In this document: piece by piece, positions 11,327 through 23,800 of the stretch
Position numbering within the stretch: the first letter of the stretch is position 1
Layout of the letters: every line of letters begins with the position of its first letter
DNA from: Metarhizium brunneum
Lineage: Eukaryota; Ascomycota; Sordariomycetes; Hypocreales; Clavicipitaceae
Length of the DNA stretch: 64,000 nt
Direction of reading: 5' to 3'
Assembly (NCBI RefSeq): GCF_013426205.1
Contig: NC_089423.1
Location: 3,038,001 to 3,102,000 of the forward strand
The notes under the pieces: generated by a model
Database searches by the model: none
What the model saw: only the letters and a program-made list of their open reading frames with translations
What the model was told of the DNA's origin: nothing
Program-made: the position numbers and the translations under genes

Positions 11327-14305
11327 ATGGAAATTCCACATCCAGAAACAATCTTGAATTCTTTAAACGAGGCTCAACGCCGGGCAGTCACATCAAACTC
11401 CCCCACAGTTGCTATATTGGCTGGCCCAGGCAGCGGAAAAACACACACACTGACATCTCGTGTCGTATGGCTTGTCCAACATGTGGGCTATCAGCCCGCT
11501 GATGTCATTGTCGCGACATTCACCGTCAAAGCTGCTCGGGAAATGAAGGGCAGAATTGGCAAAAGACTCGGCGAAGAATGTGAGAAGAAAATAGTACTCG
11601 GAACTTTCCATTCCATTGCTCGAAGATATCTAGCTGTCTACGGCAAGCGCATTGGCCTGGACCCCAAGTTTGGAATTGCTGACGATGGAGACTCCCGCGC
11701 TATCATTCAAAGAATCATCAAAAGACTTGATTTGCAGATTGAACCCGCACACGCCAAAAGCTGGATTAGCAAGAAGAAGTCCAAGGGCACGACACCAGTA
11801 CCAAAACAGAGTGGAAGGCGGCCAAATGAGACCCCTTCGCTCAATGAGTGTTATACCGCATACCAAGACCATCTCGCCAGATCAAATCTACTCGACTATG
11901 ACGATTTGTTGGTTCGATGCGTTGAGCTTTTGCAAGAGCACCCATCATGCGTGTCCAACGTTCAGGCGGTTCTGATTGACGAGTACCAGGATACCAACGG
12001 CATACAATATGATTTGATGAAGCTGTTTGCACAGGCTCGACAGCGAATTACCATAGTCGGAGACCCCGATCAAAGTATTTACGGGTGGCGCTCGGCAGAA
12101 ATCAAGAATCTCTATCGGCTCTTGAGAGACTACCCCGAGACTGACGAGATATCATTGGAAGAGAATTACCGATCGTCACAGTTGATTCTCGACATGTCGC
12201 TGCAGGTTATTCAGCAGGATTCAAAGCGATATCAAAAAGTCCTTTTGCCGGTGCATACTAAGGGTACCAAGCCGGTGCTCCGGAGTCTTAAAAGTTCCTC
12301 TAGAGAAGGGGAATGGATTGTATCCGAATTGAGAAGAGCCATTACTATGTTTGGGGGGGCCATAAAGAATGAAGATGTGGCGATATTGCTAAGGTCGGCG
12401 TACCTGTCCAGACACATTGAGTCTGCCCTGGGCAAGGCCGGTATCTCGTACCGCATGATAGGAGGACACAAATTTTACGAAAGAAAGGAGATTAAAATCC
12501 TGCTTGACTACCTCCGCGTAGTTTACCAGCCGAATATGAATGACGCTCTGGCAAGAATTATCAATGTACCTCGAAGAGGTATAGGAGAGACTACAATAAA
12601 GTCTCTCCTGGAGGAAGCAGAGATGTCAAAGCTTAGCCTGTGGGCACTGTTATGGAGGCACTGCCGTGGAGGTCGACGGGCAACAACGAAACTTCGCCCA
12701 AACATGGAGCAAAAATTAAATACGGAGCTTCTGAGGATCATCTCTTCTCTGCGGCAAAACATGGAGGATATTAATGCAAGTGGTTCCATGTCTCTGGTGG
12801 ATCTGATTGAACAACTGATAAATCAGTTATCCTTCAAGAAGTATCTGGAGGCAGAATATCAGGAGGACCACGAACAACGGTGGGCCAACGTACAAGAACT
12901 TCTGAGTTTGGCAAACGACTTCGTGCGTGATTATGACAATGAAGGAGAGGAAGAGGCTCTGCCCGAGATTGAAAACCTCGATCAAGTAAAGGATAATGAT
13001 ATCCTAGGTAAATTTCTGGCCAATGTGGCTCTTGCGTCCGACGCCCAGTCGGGTGACAAGGAACAAGACAAAGCATCGCAGGTGACAATATCAACTATCC
13101 ACGCCTCCAAAGGCCTAGAATGGCCTGTCGTATTTATCCCCTCGGTCTACGGGGGGTCAATACCTCATTCCCGAGCCGAAGACATGGATGAAGAGAGAAG
13201 ATTACTCTATGTGGCCATGACAAGGGCAAAGGCCTTGCTGTATTTGAGCTGTCCGCTATATGCATCTCAAGGACTAGGCAACAAGGTCGAACTCTCGCCA
13301 TTTGTCTCAGCATTTGCCGGGTCCTTTGCACAAAAAGGACCGTCATTCGATAGGCCTGTCGTGGAAGGGGTAGGCAGGATTCTCGGCCGAGCGATACCGT
13401 CTGAGAAGTCAATCTTCGACAAGATACCAATCATGTTTTGTCCCGAGGATGATCAATATCCAATTGATCCTTTCGACCACGAGAATCCTGATTATCTCGA
13501 TCCACATGACGGTAACTCATACGGCAGACCGCCAAAGAAGCAAAAGACACAACATTATGTAAATAATGGCGGTACGGCACAGGAGAAGCCATGGAAACCA
13601 GATTATTCCACGACAATGGAGCAGTCTTCCGGATTCACAATGTCCTCCCTGCCTGGATTCGCTAGTGCAAGCACACATCGAACGGCTCTAGCAGCATCTG
13701 GCGTCGAGGCAGAGATGTCCCGGAATGCCGCCGGCAAAGCCTACTCAAACCGAAGTGTTAAAGGAACCACTAATCGACGACCGGACCAAAGAAGCTTGCT
13801 TGGATTTGTGACAACGGAATCCAGGCAACTCGCGACCGCTGCAGGCATGAAGCCTGCACCAAGAGATTTTTCTCTCACTCGATATCAGGCAGCCGCATCA
13901 CGAGCAGCCCACCGAACTTCTCAGCCTGCTGTCAACGTTAACACAGAAGCAACTATAGACCCAACGTTTGCCAAACACAAGGTTACAGGTGCCAAACCTA
14001 TTTCACGGCCCAATGTAGCCCAGTCGACGATGAAAGAACCTTCCGCCAAACATTACGCCTGTTTTTCGAGCTCCCCTACGCGACCACTATCACCAGAGCC
14101 GCAACATGACGAGGGAAAGGCTGCGACAACAGTTTCGCAGCGCCCAGCAACTGTCTTCCACTCGACAACGTTCACATCCATGAAGCCAGCTGGCGGCATA
14201 AGGCGACCAGTTGGCCTCGGTCCCCCACCATCAATGGATCGTCTCCGGAAACCGTTCAAGCCTCTCACGATTAATCGTCCAAAGGGCCCACCGGGTAATT
14301 CATAA
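11327..14305 (+). CDS. srs2: Srs2-like UvrD/PcrA-family ATP-dependent DNA helicase
   Basis: A 992-aa superfamily 1A 3'-5' DNA helicase. The visible motifs are: Walker A GPGSGKT (about residues 33-39), motif II IDEYQDT, motif III GDPDQSIYGWR, motif IV EENYRSS, motif V TIHASKGLEWP and motif VI YVAMTRAK. The start is the ATG of MEIPHPE; the frame is open further upstream but without an ATG. In yeast, Srs2 strips Rad51 from single-stranded DNA, so a role in restraining recombination during repair and replication is inferred. Residues from about 700 on are poorly conserved and rich in Ser, Pro and Lys, as in Srs2 tails that bind PCNA/SUMO; I did not find a clear PIP box or SIM. No intron. The alternative is another fungal UvrD paralogue, but the length and the tail ending RLRKPFKPLTINRPKG fit Srs2. 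Confidence 0.85.
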   Translation: MEIPHPETILNSLNEAQRRAVTSNSPTVAILAGPGSGKTHTLTSRVVWLVQHVGYQPADVIVATFTVKAAREMKGRIGKRLGEECEKKIVLGTFHSIARRYLAVYGKRIGLDPKFGIADDGDSRAIIQRIIKRLDLQIEPAHAKSWISKKKSKGTTPVPKQSGRRPNETPSLNECYTAYQDHLARSNLLDYDDLLVRCVELLQEHPSCVSNVQAVLIDEYQDTNGIQYDLMKLFAQARQRITIVGDPDQSIYGWRSAEIKNLYRLLRDYPETDEISLEENYRSSQLILDMSLQVIQQDSKRYQKVLLPVHTKGTKPVLRSLKSSSREGEWIVSELRRAITMFGGAIKNEDVAILLRSAYLSRHIESALGKAGISYRMIGGHKFYERKEIKILLDYLRVVYQPNMNDALARIINVPRRGIGETTIKSLLEEAEMSKLSLWALLWRHCRGGRRATTKLRPNMEQKLNTELLRIISSLRQNMEDINASGSMSLVDLIEQLINQLSFKKYLEAEYQEDHEQRWANVQELLSLANDFVRDYDNEGEEEALPEIENLDQVKDNDILGKFLANVALASDAQSGDKEQDKASQVTISTIHASKGLEWPVVFIPSVYGGSIPHSRAEDMDEERRLLYVAMTRAKALLYLSCPLYASQGLGNKVELSPFVSAFAGSFAQKGPSFDRPVVEGVGRILGRAIPSEKSIFDKIPIMFCPEDDQYPIDPFDHENPDYLDPHDGNSYGRPPKKQKTQHYVNNGGTAQEKPWKPDYSTTMEQSSGFTMSSLPGFASASTHRTALAASGVEAEMSRNAAGKAYSNRSVKGTTNRRPDQRSLLGFVTTESRQLATAAGMKPAPRDFSLTRYQAAASRAAHRTSQPAVNVNTEATIDPTFAKHKVTGAKPISRPNVAQSTMKEPSAKHYACFSSSPTRPLSPEPQHDEGKAATTVSQRPATVFHSTTFTSMKPAGGIRRPVGLGPPPSMDRLRKPFKPLTINRPKGPPGNS

Positions 14306-14754
14306 CGAAGGCACCATGTTCACTTTCATGATTACGGTAGTATTCGGACGAGACCGGGAGTATTACAACTGGACGTCATGAGTATCAGGGTCGAGGCTGT
14401 GGATCATTGTGGCGTCGCGTCATATCCGCCAGCATTTGGATTCAACGATCAGAAAATGTGGAACTGTCCGTGAAAGAGCTTAACGCTTAAGCGTTATGCT
14501 CCCGTTATGCTGGTGTAAGGCTTATCAGTCGTGTTATTGACAACGAGGAAATATAAATAAACGGTCTCAATTTCTCAACTATGGCACTCAAAAACTCATC
14601 ATCACACAATTAAGCAATACAGTACAAATTCATACCAAACCAGGCAATTTGTATCTCTAAACAATCGCCCTCTCCTCCAATAAGCAGCACAGCACATTAA
14701 GCGCATCAGAAATATCTACCTCTAGACTTCCACCTATAACTACCAGCACTCGAA
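14306..14754. promoter_or_regulatory. Helicase 3' end and promoter of the small mitochondrial gene
   Basis: Contains a TATA-like TATAAATA at 14552-14559, about 200 bp before the next start. A 16-bp perfect palindrome, TAACGCTTAAGCGTTA, lies at 14481-14496 and is followed by a second GTTATGCT copy. From 14580 on the strand is A/C-rich, as expected for a leader. Confidence 0.5.
14481..14496. promoter_or_regulatory. Perfect 16-bp palindrome
   Basis: TAACGCTTAAGCGTTA equals its own reverse complement. It lies 56 bp upstream of the TATA-like box, a position that suits a dimeric transcription-factor site. The function is inferred only from symmetry and position. Confidence 0.45.
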
Positions 14755-15006
14755 ATGTCTGCCGTCGCTCGACTCTCTACCCCTATCACCAAGATGGCCA
14801 CCCGCCGAGCCTTCTCCACGACCACTGCCTCTCTGAAGCCAGCTACCACCGATGCAGCGGCAAGTAATTCATGGGCATGGAAGAACCTCTCGCCCAAGAC
14901 TCGACGCAATATTGCCTACGGGCTTGGCGCATGTGCCGTTGTTGACAGCTATATTGTTTACAATTACTTTCCTGGCATGTTGGGACTGGAGGAGACAAAG
15001 AACTAG
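14755..15006 (+). CDS. Small mitochondrial single-span protein, uncharacterised
   Basis: An 83-aa protein. The N-terminus has Arg, Ser and Thr and no acidic residues (MSAVARLST...KMATRRAFSTT), typical of a mitochondrial presequence with an RRAFST-like cleavage area near residues 18-23. After a short linker, the segment WAWKNLSPKTRRNIAYGLG leads into one hydrophobic span (about residues 57-75, YGLGACAVVDSYIVYNYFPG), and the end is LGLEETKN. The reading is an inner-membrane protein with one span. Small subunits or assembly factors of respiratory complexes look like this, but I cannot assign it to one. A TATA-like box and an A/C-rich leader precede the ATG, which supports a real gene. Met14 is an alternative start but would cut the presequence short. 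Confidence 0.75.
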   Translation: MSAVARLSTPITKMATRRAFSTTTASLKPATTDAAASNSWAWKNLSPKTRRNIAYGLGACAVVDSYIVYNYFPGMLGLEETKN

Positions 15007-18000
15007 GCGCTTGTAAGAATGAGCCTTGGGCGGGGGGGCTCAGACTCATGTACTAGATTGGCAAGTGTGTAATTACATTGCAGGTCAGATTTTCAATGGC
15101 ATATAGACTGGAATATTCGATTAATCCCTCCAATTTTGTTTCAAAGCGTCTATTTCTCTCTGTGGGTCGCTTTGACGTACAACCGGACATTTACTGCCGA
15201 CAAGTCTTTTCTAGCTAAAATCATATTGTGACTACTCCCGTCCTATTAGTCCCTGGCTATACCAGCGCCATCTGGCGAGTTTTGAATACACTGGGACTGC
15301 TACCCGCTGTTGTTCTAGCAGACCTGCGTGGTGGCATTTGTCGAGTTCCAAGAGGTTTGTGGTACTTCAACTTGGCGCAGGCGAGCTCCCATTACATTAT
15401 TTCTTGTGTTTATTTAGAGCATTTATCTTGTCGAGGCGCTTGAGTATCGGTGTTTCTACTTCCAAGACAAGACAGGTCTCCCATGCATAGGATTTAAAAA
15501 CTTGGCGTATTTAGACGCTGGAATGGCAACGAGAGACAAGGGCAGGCTAAGATTATCAATACATTCTACGTCATTGCAGATGTTTTGCCAAATCATCAGT
15601 CAGGGGAAACAAAGCCTACGATTCCATGCTGTACTTTGCATTCAGTAAACATCGGTCGGTCTCTCATCTAGGCGCCCGGAAACATGGCACGTCGAGCTAC
15701 CCTAGAATACTGCCCGTGTAAGAGATGACCGACGACTGAAGGTGTTTATATGCATAACGGACAATCCATAACCAACTACTCTGCAGTGGCGTCCAGGCAC
15801 CGCACTCAGAGAGCGGGTGAGCGTCTGTACGCCTTGGAGACATGTCTGCTTCATGGACAATCGTGTGTCTTATTGTTTGTTTGCCCAAGAGAGTTTCATT
15901 TGGCCGCCAGACGCAGAATTCTTGCCGTTTTTCTTTTCCGGAGCGCGTTCAAAAAATGCTTCACCTTCGAAGCATGAACTCATTAGCAACATATATTTCA
16001 TCTTGTTAGATGCCACGGGGTTTCATGCTAGGTAGCCAAGGCCAATGCCTGTCTGAGTCTTTACGCAGGATCCCTTCGTTGTGATCTTGGACCACCAGCA
16101 CCGATTGGTCACACGGTGAACCTCGTAATATATTTGATTTCTATCCCTTGTGCTTTAGCTTCGAACATGTAACTCTTTCGGCGTGTTGTAATTATAGGCA
16201 TTGTGTCGAAGCCCGCAAACAACTCACCCGGTCCATGAAGACACTGCCAGTTCATAAAACCCACGCACACTTCTCGCGTGTCATAATTATTTGCTTCCTT
16301 CGCGCGAACACATCCACGGCTGGCCCAACCGGGCATTGAATTAGACCGAGGTTCCACAGCGGAAGGACCGATGTCCGGCCGCCTCGGACCAAGGATTGCG
16401 GTCCCTCACGCGATGATACATGGCGCAACGAAGAGTGCTACTTCAGTAAGTTCATGATGACTTGACTTTCATTACGTATAAAACTACCAGTTTTGGGCCC
16501 TACGTTCCAGACGTAGCGACTCGTGCGTCTCTCTGGCGATGTCGCCACTTCTCCCAAGTTACATTGCCAACACATAATGATGAGAGTATATCGATATTGT
16601 CCTGGGAATGGCCGCGCTGATAAAACACCTATGGTGCGTCTATCGTCGTCGATTTGTACAACGAGGGACTATATCGTGATTGGCAAGATTTCACGGCAAC
16701 GACGACATGGTCCATGAATTGCTACTTTGAGGGTCGCCTGCACTATCCCGACGAATCTTTAGTGGTATATCAAGTCCTGAGGCAGGCTAGACTCGAAAGA
16801 TGAATCCATGTAGAATATTTGCCTAAATAGCTATTAGCGATTCCCGCACCGATGTGGCCAATGTCAGAAAGGCATGAGGTCGCTTGGACTTGACCCGGCT
16901 ATACTTCAAAATTCTGAAGCTCGTATGCTATGTCCCATTTTGGACACGATGGACATTGCTAGCTACCCACTCCAAATAGAATTGTAACCTCCTAAACTGA
17001 AGCCATGGGACCGATTGGTCTGTTGATATGCCGTAATTGGTCGAACGGCAAATAGAACTCGGCCAGATTTGCAGAGCACAAGGTGAAGTGTCTCGTCCTA
17101 ACCCTGTCAAAGTTGGGGGAAGTGGCACTAGAGAGGCGTCTGATGACCTCACGATGCACACGACAGTAGCCCAGTTGACCAGATGCTGGCGGATGACACA
17201 CACAGCCCTTGTTCGCCTGTCCTGTTTGCTGCTGGTGGCGCTGCGCGTGCTGGCCGGCGGCGGTCCAACGTGCTGCATGTCTGGTCCACGGTGCTTTTGA
17301 CGCGGCCAGCTGCACCCCGCGAAGGTGCCACCCGGTTATGTAGGGTTGCCGCTGTGATACAAATTCCTTGCCGGCGCTGAGTGGATTTAGAGTGACATGC
17401 TCTGTAATGCGGTGGAACTGCCGCTGGGAACGGGAAACCAACACTTGGTGAGGTATGGAACGTGGTGGTGCGCAAAGAGCTGATACTCACGGTACATAAG
17501 TGCTGTTTTTTCTCTCTCCATGTTTGTCGGAGACCCACTTTTGTGAATCTTTCAAAGAGGCAAGTACGTACGAGTCGAATATTTGAAGCCGCGGAGTTAT
17601 TAACAAGTGCATGCTACTCGAGGTAGGTACTCTGTACAGTTTGTGCATTTCTGCATCGACAGAACATAAGCGCCAACCTGTGGCCAGCACTAGCTACTAA
17701 GTACTCCGTACTATTGTATAACTCATCGACTTGTGCAACTGCGGCCTGGGTGACAACGGCCCTTGCTCAATCAATTGCTATTGACCCGATGCCACCCCGC
17801 ATCCCCGACTGGACGGCCTGAACCGTCATCTCCAGTTTTCATCTCGAGCCATCTCGTGCATGTCCGTCATCCGTCAAACCACACATCCCATTGGCGGATC
17901 CCGCCGGTACTACCCGCCTCGATCTTGGGCCCTCATGTCTGTTCCTGGCAGCCCAGAGGCTCCAGCACCAGCTCTAAATCGCCCTGGCCAGCTTGTTGTC

Positions 18001-18512
18001 CTTGCTAGTGCCCGAAGTCGGCTCTTTTCTGGTCGTCTTCTGCGCTGCGAGTGGACGCTTGAGTTCAATATTGCGGATTGTGACGACGCACCAGGCACCA
18101 CGGCTGCCCTTTCTCCGCTGCAACTAGCATCCTTACAGAAGCTCCGTGCCCCCTCCATAACAGCCATGCCTCAGAAAGTGGTTTCTGCCATCTGCCAGGA
18201 CATCTGGAGGAAAGCATCGTTACCACTCTCGTCACGAGACGGGCCGAACGTGGCTAGCCACCCCCCTCCCATCCCATCGATCAGGGGCCCATATGTAGCG
18301 AGACAACCAGTGACGAAAGAGTTGGCAACGCTGACTGTCCCTCGTTCTCGGCCCGGGAGATCGCTGTGTAGAAGGTTGTTGAATATAAAGGCCATCATAT
18401 GCTCAACACACCCTTCGTGAACTGGTGGCCTCGGACATGTTTTCACGTCAAGACACACCATCCCACAGTTGACGGGTTCCTACACGCTGAATACACAAGG
18501 TCTGTTTTCATC
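15007..18512. other. Intergenic stretch, no gene recognised
   Basis: 3.5 kb with only short, mutually overlapping frames and no recognisable family. It contains one TACTCCGTA at 17702. The last 0.7 kb (17800-18510) is CT-rich with an open frame of 186 codons at 17860-18420. I read that frame as promoter and leader of the ceramidase gene rather than coding sequence. Confidence 0.5.
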
Positions 18513-20871
18513 ATGGCGTACTCGACTGCTGGGCCCTCCCAAGGCTTGGGCCTTTCTAGAAGCTCCATCTACAGCTTATTCTTCCTGGTGGCACTGTGCG
18601 TCCTCAGTACGCTGGCAGCTTGCGGCTCCGCGGCCGCCACGGGTGACAAGTATCTTATTGGCGTTGGTAAAGCAGACATCACAGGCCCTGTTGTTGAAAT
18701 CGGCTTTGCCGGATACGCCAATCTCGACCAGAAAGGCACTGGTCTTCGGCAGCGTCTGCACAGCCGCGCTTTCATTGTCGCTGATAAGAATAATCCTGAT
18801 GACCGGTTTGTGTACCTGGTCCTAGACTCGCAGTCTGGAGATACTGCTACACGTTATGGCGTATTGGACGGACTAAAGAATCTGGGAGCTGAGTACAGTA
18901 TCTACGGCCATAATAACATCGCTTTGACCGGCACTCACAGCCATGCTGGCCCAGGCGCCTGGTTCAACTATCTCTTACCGCAGATCACAACCCTGGGCTT
19001 CGACAAGCAGAGCTACCAGGCTCTCGTGGACGGTGCCGTGCTGTCAATTAAGCGCGCCCATGAAAATCTCCAGGACGTACGTTGTTGAATAAGACGCACC
19101 TTACTCTCTCATATCGCATGCCAAGTAAACTGACACAGCTTCCTAGGGCTATTTGGATGCAGGCACGACAAGAGTCAAAGATGGCGCTATTAACCGCTCG
19201 CTTTACGCCTATCTTGCCAATCCCGAATCCGAACGCAAACAATATGAAGACGATACCGACACTTTAATGACCCTCCTTCGTTTCAAGCGTGCTTCCGATA
19301 ACAAGGACATCGGCGTCCTCACATGGTTTCCCGTTCACGGCACCTCCCTTCTCGGTAATAATACCCACGCTGCTGCGGACAACAAGGGTGTTGCGGCGTG
19401 GATGTTCGAAAATGCCATGAAGGATAACTCTAACGCTGCCGATGGATTTGTGGCTGGGTTTAGTCAGGCTAATGTGGGCGATACTACACCAAACGTTCTT
19501 GGGGCATATTGCGATGATGGATCCGGCCAGCAGTGTAGCTTGGAAAATAGCACCTGTGCGGATGGCAAGTCGCAGAGTTGTCACGGACGGGGACCCGAGT
19601 TCAGAGCGTTGGACCTCGGCGTTAAAAGCTGTTATGAGATAGGACGCCGTCAATTTGCAGGTGCTCAAACCATCTACGTAAGTTTTTTTACATGAACGAA
19701 GGAAACCAGGCCCAGAACGCTAATATGGACGGGCCAGAACTCCCTGGGTACTTCGGGAACCCCAATTGAAGGCTCATCCGTCAAGGCATTCCATTTCTTC
19801 CACGACATGCGATTCTGGAACTTCACTCTTCCCAGTGGCAAGCAGGCCCAGACTTGCCCAGCCGCTTTGGGCTACTCGTTCGCAGCTGGAACATCCGACT
19901 GGCCTGGCGCATTCGATTTTACGCAAGGTGATTCTGGCGAGCCCAATGCCAATCCCATTTGGAGAGTCGTTTCGGGGCTTATTAGAACGCCCACGGAGGA
20001 ACAAAAGGCATGCCAAGGCTCCAAGCCTATTCTCCTCGACGTTGGTGAAATGGATGAACCTTATGCCTGGACACCAAACATTGTCGACATTCAAGTCCTC
20101 CGCGTAGGTCAATTCCTCATCATTGTCTCTCCCTCGGAAGCAACCACCATGTCTGGACGACGGTGGAAAGCTGCTGTTGCAACCGAAGCTTCTAGCTTCT
20201 TGCCTCAGAAGCCCATCGTTGTTCTTGGTGGCCCAGCAAACAGCTATTCTCACTACTGTGTTACACCCGAAGAATACGAAATTCAACGCTACGAGGGTGC
20301 ATCGACATTGTTTGGACCCCATGAACTGGATGCCTACATCAACCTCACCGTCAGCAATATGCATTACCTCCACCCAGACTCAAAGGACACGCCTGACCAA
20401 GGACCTCTTGCGCCCGACAACCGTGGCAAAGCGCTCTCCTTCATCACCGGCGTGGTTGTCGACGGTGCGCCGATCGGCTCATCGTTTGGCAAGGTGGTCC
20501 ACCAACCGTCCGCATCATATCAAATCGGATCTGTGGTCAACGTCACTTTCCAAGGCGCCAACCCTCGCAATAACCTCCGCCAGGAACAGACTTTTGCCGC
20601 CGTCGAGCAGCAAGGTTCCGACGGCTCGTGGACCCGAGTACGCGACGATACAGACTGGTTCCTCGTCTATTCATGGCGCCGGACCAACTTCATCCTGGGA
20701 TACAGCGAGGTGGATATATCATGGGAGACGTATGGGAATGCCCAACCAGGCACGTACAGAATCAAATACTACGGCGACTCTAAGCCCCCGATTGGCAGTG
20801 TAAATCCATTCGATGGGACTAGCAATTCATTCAAGTTGACGGGCGGCTTGACACGACAGTTGCGCCCCTGA
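18513..20871 (+). CDS. Neutral ceramidase (N-acylsphingosine amidohydrolase)
   Basis: Three exons, 18513-19076, 19147-19677 and 19738-20871, give a 742-aa protein; the introns are 70 and 60 nt and the phases join exactly. It hydrolyses ceramide to sphingosine and fatty acid. An N-terminal hydrophobic segment (about residues 20-42) acts as signal peptide or anchor. The ceramidase domain opens with GVGKADITGP. The zinc-site histidines lie in GTHSHAGPG and WFPVHGTS, and the active-site loop is NVGDTTPN (about residues 297-304) where bacterial and animal enzymes have GDVSPN. So the usual nucleophilic Ser position is Thr302. FHFFHDMRFWNF and a C-terminal Ig-like domain (from about residue 600) complete the fold. 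Location is inferred to be secretory or cell surface. The family assignment is firm; activity with Thr at the loop is not known from this sequence. Confidence 0.93.
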
Positions 20872-23800
20872 TGGAGTTAATTCTAGTGATGTAGCAAATA
20901 ATGCAACGAGATGAAATACCCCCCAGCGCAATCCCTCACCACCCCGACCGACCAATTCCTTAATGAAGCTGTTGTCATCGGCCCTGTTCTGTTTCCAAAA
21001 AGAAAAGCAAAAACACGTCGTTGTCATCCAAGTCTGCACGCCGTGTCACGGTATCCCACGTCAAACTGTTTCCTCTCCTTCCACGACCAAACGTTCTGTG
21101 AAACTAAACGAAACTCACTCCACGTGTCTATCCTGTGCAGTCCCAATATTTGAAATCATGCGCCATCGTAAAAAGCACCGCTCTGCTCTCCTCTGTCGGG
21201 ACAGCATATCATGAAACCAGCTTGATCCCACACGCTCACAATCAAACCACGTATCCTGGCATACATATACTAGCCCTTCTGCGTTGCCATGTCAGGGGCG
21301 CAGGTACAACTGGGAATGGGATGCAAGGCCATTCACACGTATGTATGCCTGGCATGAAACACTCGACAGCGCAGGCAAGATGTAGGGCAAAAATGACCCT
21401 TTATTTCCAGGATACCTGACCAGTCACATTGCGCAGGCACGAGAGCCCAAGAAAAGTAATAGGTGCTTTTTGGGGGGGGAGGAGCGTAAAGGGAATGAGC
21501 ACATGGTTGGGCCCCTTTGTCGTTGGAATAGTAGGGATTTCTGTCTGGTGGCTTAAAAACAGCGTGTCTGGGCGCCAAGATGAGGATCTGCACCGCCAAC
21601 ATCTGTTCTAACTAGCGACTTTCAATGAGCCTTTCAAAATCCAGCGGGAACGAGAACAATTGTCTTGTTTCCTTTCGACATTGTGTGCGTCTCGCTTCTG
21701 AATGTTATCTATTTACTTATCTTCCATTCTGGGACCGGCTGACGATTTGCCATGCCGTCTTAGCGCCTGAATAGGAGAATCAAGTGTGTGCTGTCCGGAC
21801 AAGTCCTTTCTTATATTCCATCGTCACGGAGTATAATGCAGGTCGATGGAATTCATTGATTCCCAACACAACGTGGAGCTCAGCCGAGGAGTTCTTTTCA
21901 AGTCGACTCGTAATATTGGGTCATCCAACCAACACATTCCGCATGCGTCAAGTTCGCTGTCGTGTAACAAAAGGATTACGTCAGGACCACGCTGTCTAGC
22001 CAGGTTCTGTGCCGTTTCCCAGTCTGTGCGCCGTTGCTAGTTGGCGTCCCATCCCGCGTGTGATCAGCTCCTTCACACAAGACGTCCCAAACTCTTCGCA
22101 AGCTCGCATGGCCTTGACTAACAGAAACCAACGGAAAAGACAGATGGGCCTGCTGCCGCACAGCGGGCCAGCCGTGTGGCTCACCTAGTACAATCAACTG
22201 CAACTGTAGATAATGCAGATATGTTGTGCGTTGGTAAGCTGTCCCCCGGCCTGCCTAGAACTGTTGACATCCAGGACAGTAGAGGACATTGTAGGTACTC
22301 CGCCACACTAGCCATTTAAATTAGAATGAACAATCACAAATGTCCATGGAGTCTAAGCGACGTCGAGCTGCAGGCACTGAAGTCGGAAGTATACTCCGTA
22401 ACGTAGGTTCGATACCGTATCGTCCATGACCCGTTATCCATTTCCCCCGAGAGCCTCGAAACCGCTCGTCTGGTTGAGCCGTTCTTGTTGTCTGTCCCCG
22501 TGGGCTAATGCAGGGTTCATTGCATAATCTTATCTGACGTCTAGACCATGGACACGCAATCCCTGCTCTGCTGAGAGATGGCTGAGGGTGTTGTCATAAT
22601 AATCAACTTGCCGGCCGAAGGCCCAACGACGCTAGACGACCAAGGCATTATGGCCATGAATCTGTCATATCAATTCTACACACTTTTTCAGAAGTCTCAA
22701 ACACGGGAGAAGAAAGACAAACCACCCCAAGTCTTGCGCTAATACTCGTCGGATCATTACCCCGACATATGCAAATATTACCCTCTGCAGAAATTTGCGG
22801 GATCGGAGTCTGACGATCAGGTCGACTGAACATGGTTCTATACACCCATGTCATATGGCGTATTATGCGCAGAAATCTGTTCCCGATTGACCAGTACTCA
22901 AGCCTTGTTTGCTTGTCTTATTGGGAGCGTGAATGTGGTGATTTTACACGCCGTCCACACATTGATATTATATTTCTCGTACTATAGTGTATATAGTTGT
23001 GTTTCTCCATATTAGGAAATGGACTGTTAAAGTCAAGCAAGGGCACATGCTAGGTTTTGCCGTGATTTCTGTCTTACAAGACTAATGGTCATAGCTGCAA
23101 TACTTTGGTTAGTTTAGGTGCCAAACAACAGCCAATGAGAAAGATGGACTATCTCATCCTTTCAGTCGAGACGGCCTAGCAAAACCAAACTTTGTTTTAT
23201 TGTTTCCGGCTTGTCAGAGCCAATAGAAATATTGGTGGCTAAGGCTAATGACGTGGGCCACGGTTTAAAGACGGCCACAACCAGCATAAGTTGCGTGAAC
23301 TGTGCTGAAAGGCAGAGAGCGCACCCCTACGGAATACTTCAGGTGGGTTCGTGGTATGAATGGGGGCTGAGGAGGTGAAATTTCCCTGCTTCACACCACT
23401 TGAGCGCATATCGCCGGTCACAAACCTGGCTTGTTGTTTCTTTATCCATGAAGGATCAGAGTATGCCGTGCTTCTCTCCGGCCATGCCGAAGAAAGAATG
23501 TTAGTAGCCGGTTCGCTTTCATATTTTCAGGTAGCTGACATGATCGTGATGCCGAACGTGGGTGTGATGGGGGCCGTGAAAGGGAGTCTATCGGGACGCG
23601 ACGCTTGTTTCGAATATTATAGACTTCACAACTGAATCCATCAGCGGGTCATTCTGGCAAGTTCTAGGCAACTCAAATACATTTCTGGATAGAAATCAGC
23701 CTCGACGAAAGAATGGGCCTTGTCGTAGGCAGTCTTTACAGCCTTCCTGTTCTGCCCGAGTCAATGTGCCTGAGCAGGAAAGGCAAAACAGGTACCTGGG

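Noticed and set aside
17860..18420. 186-codon plus-strand frame upstream of ceramidase
   Set aside because: No domain, composition typical of a CT-rich promoter, and no splice logic joining it to the ceramidase.
22395..22425. GGTTCGATACC, resembling a tRNA B box
   Set aside because: No A box at a suitable distance and no cloverleaf could be folded around it.
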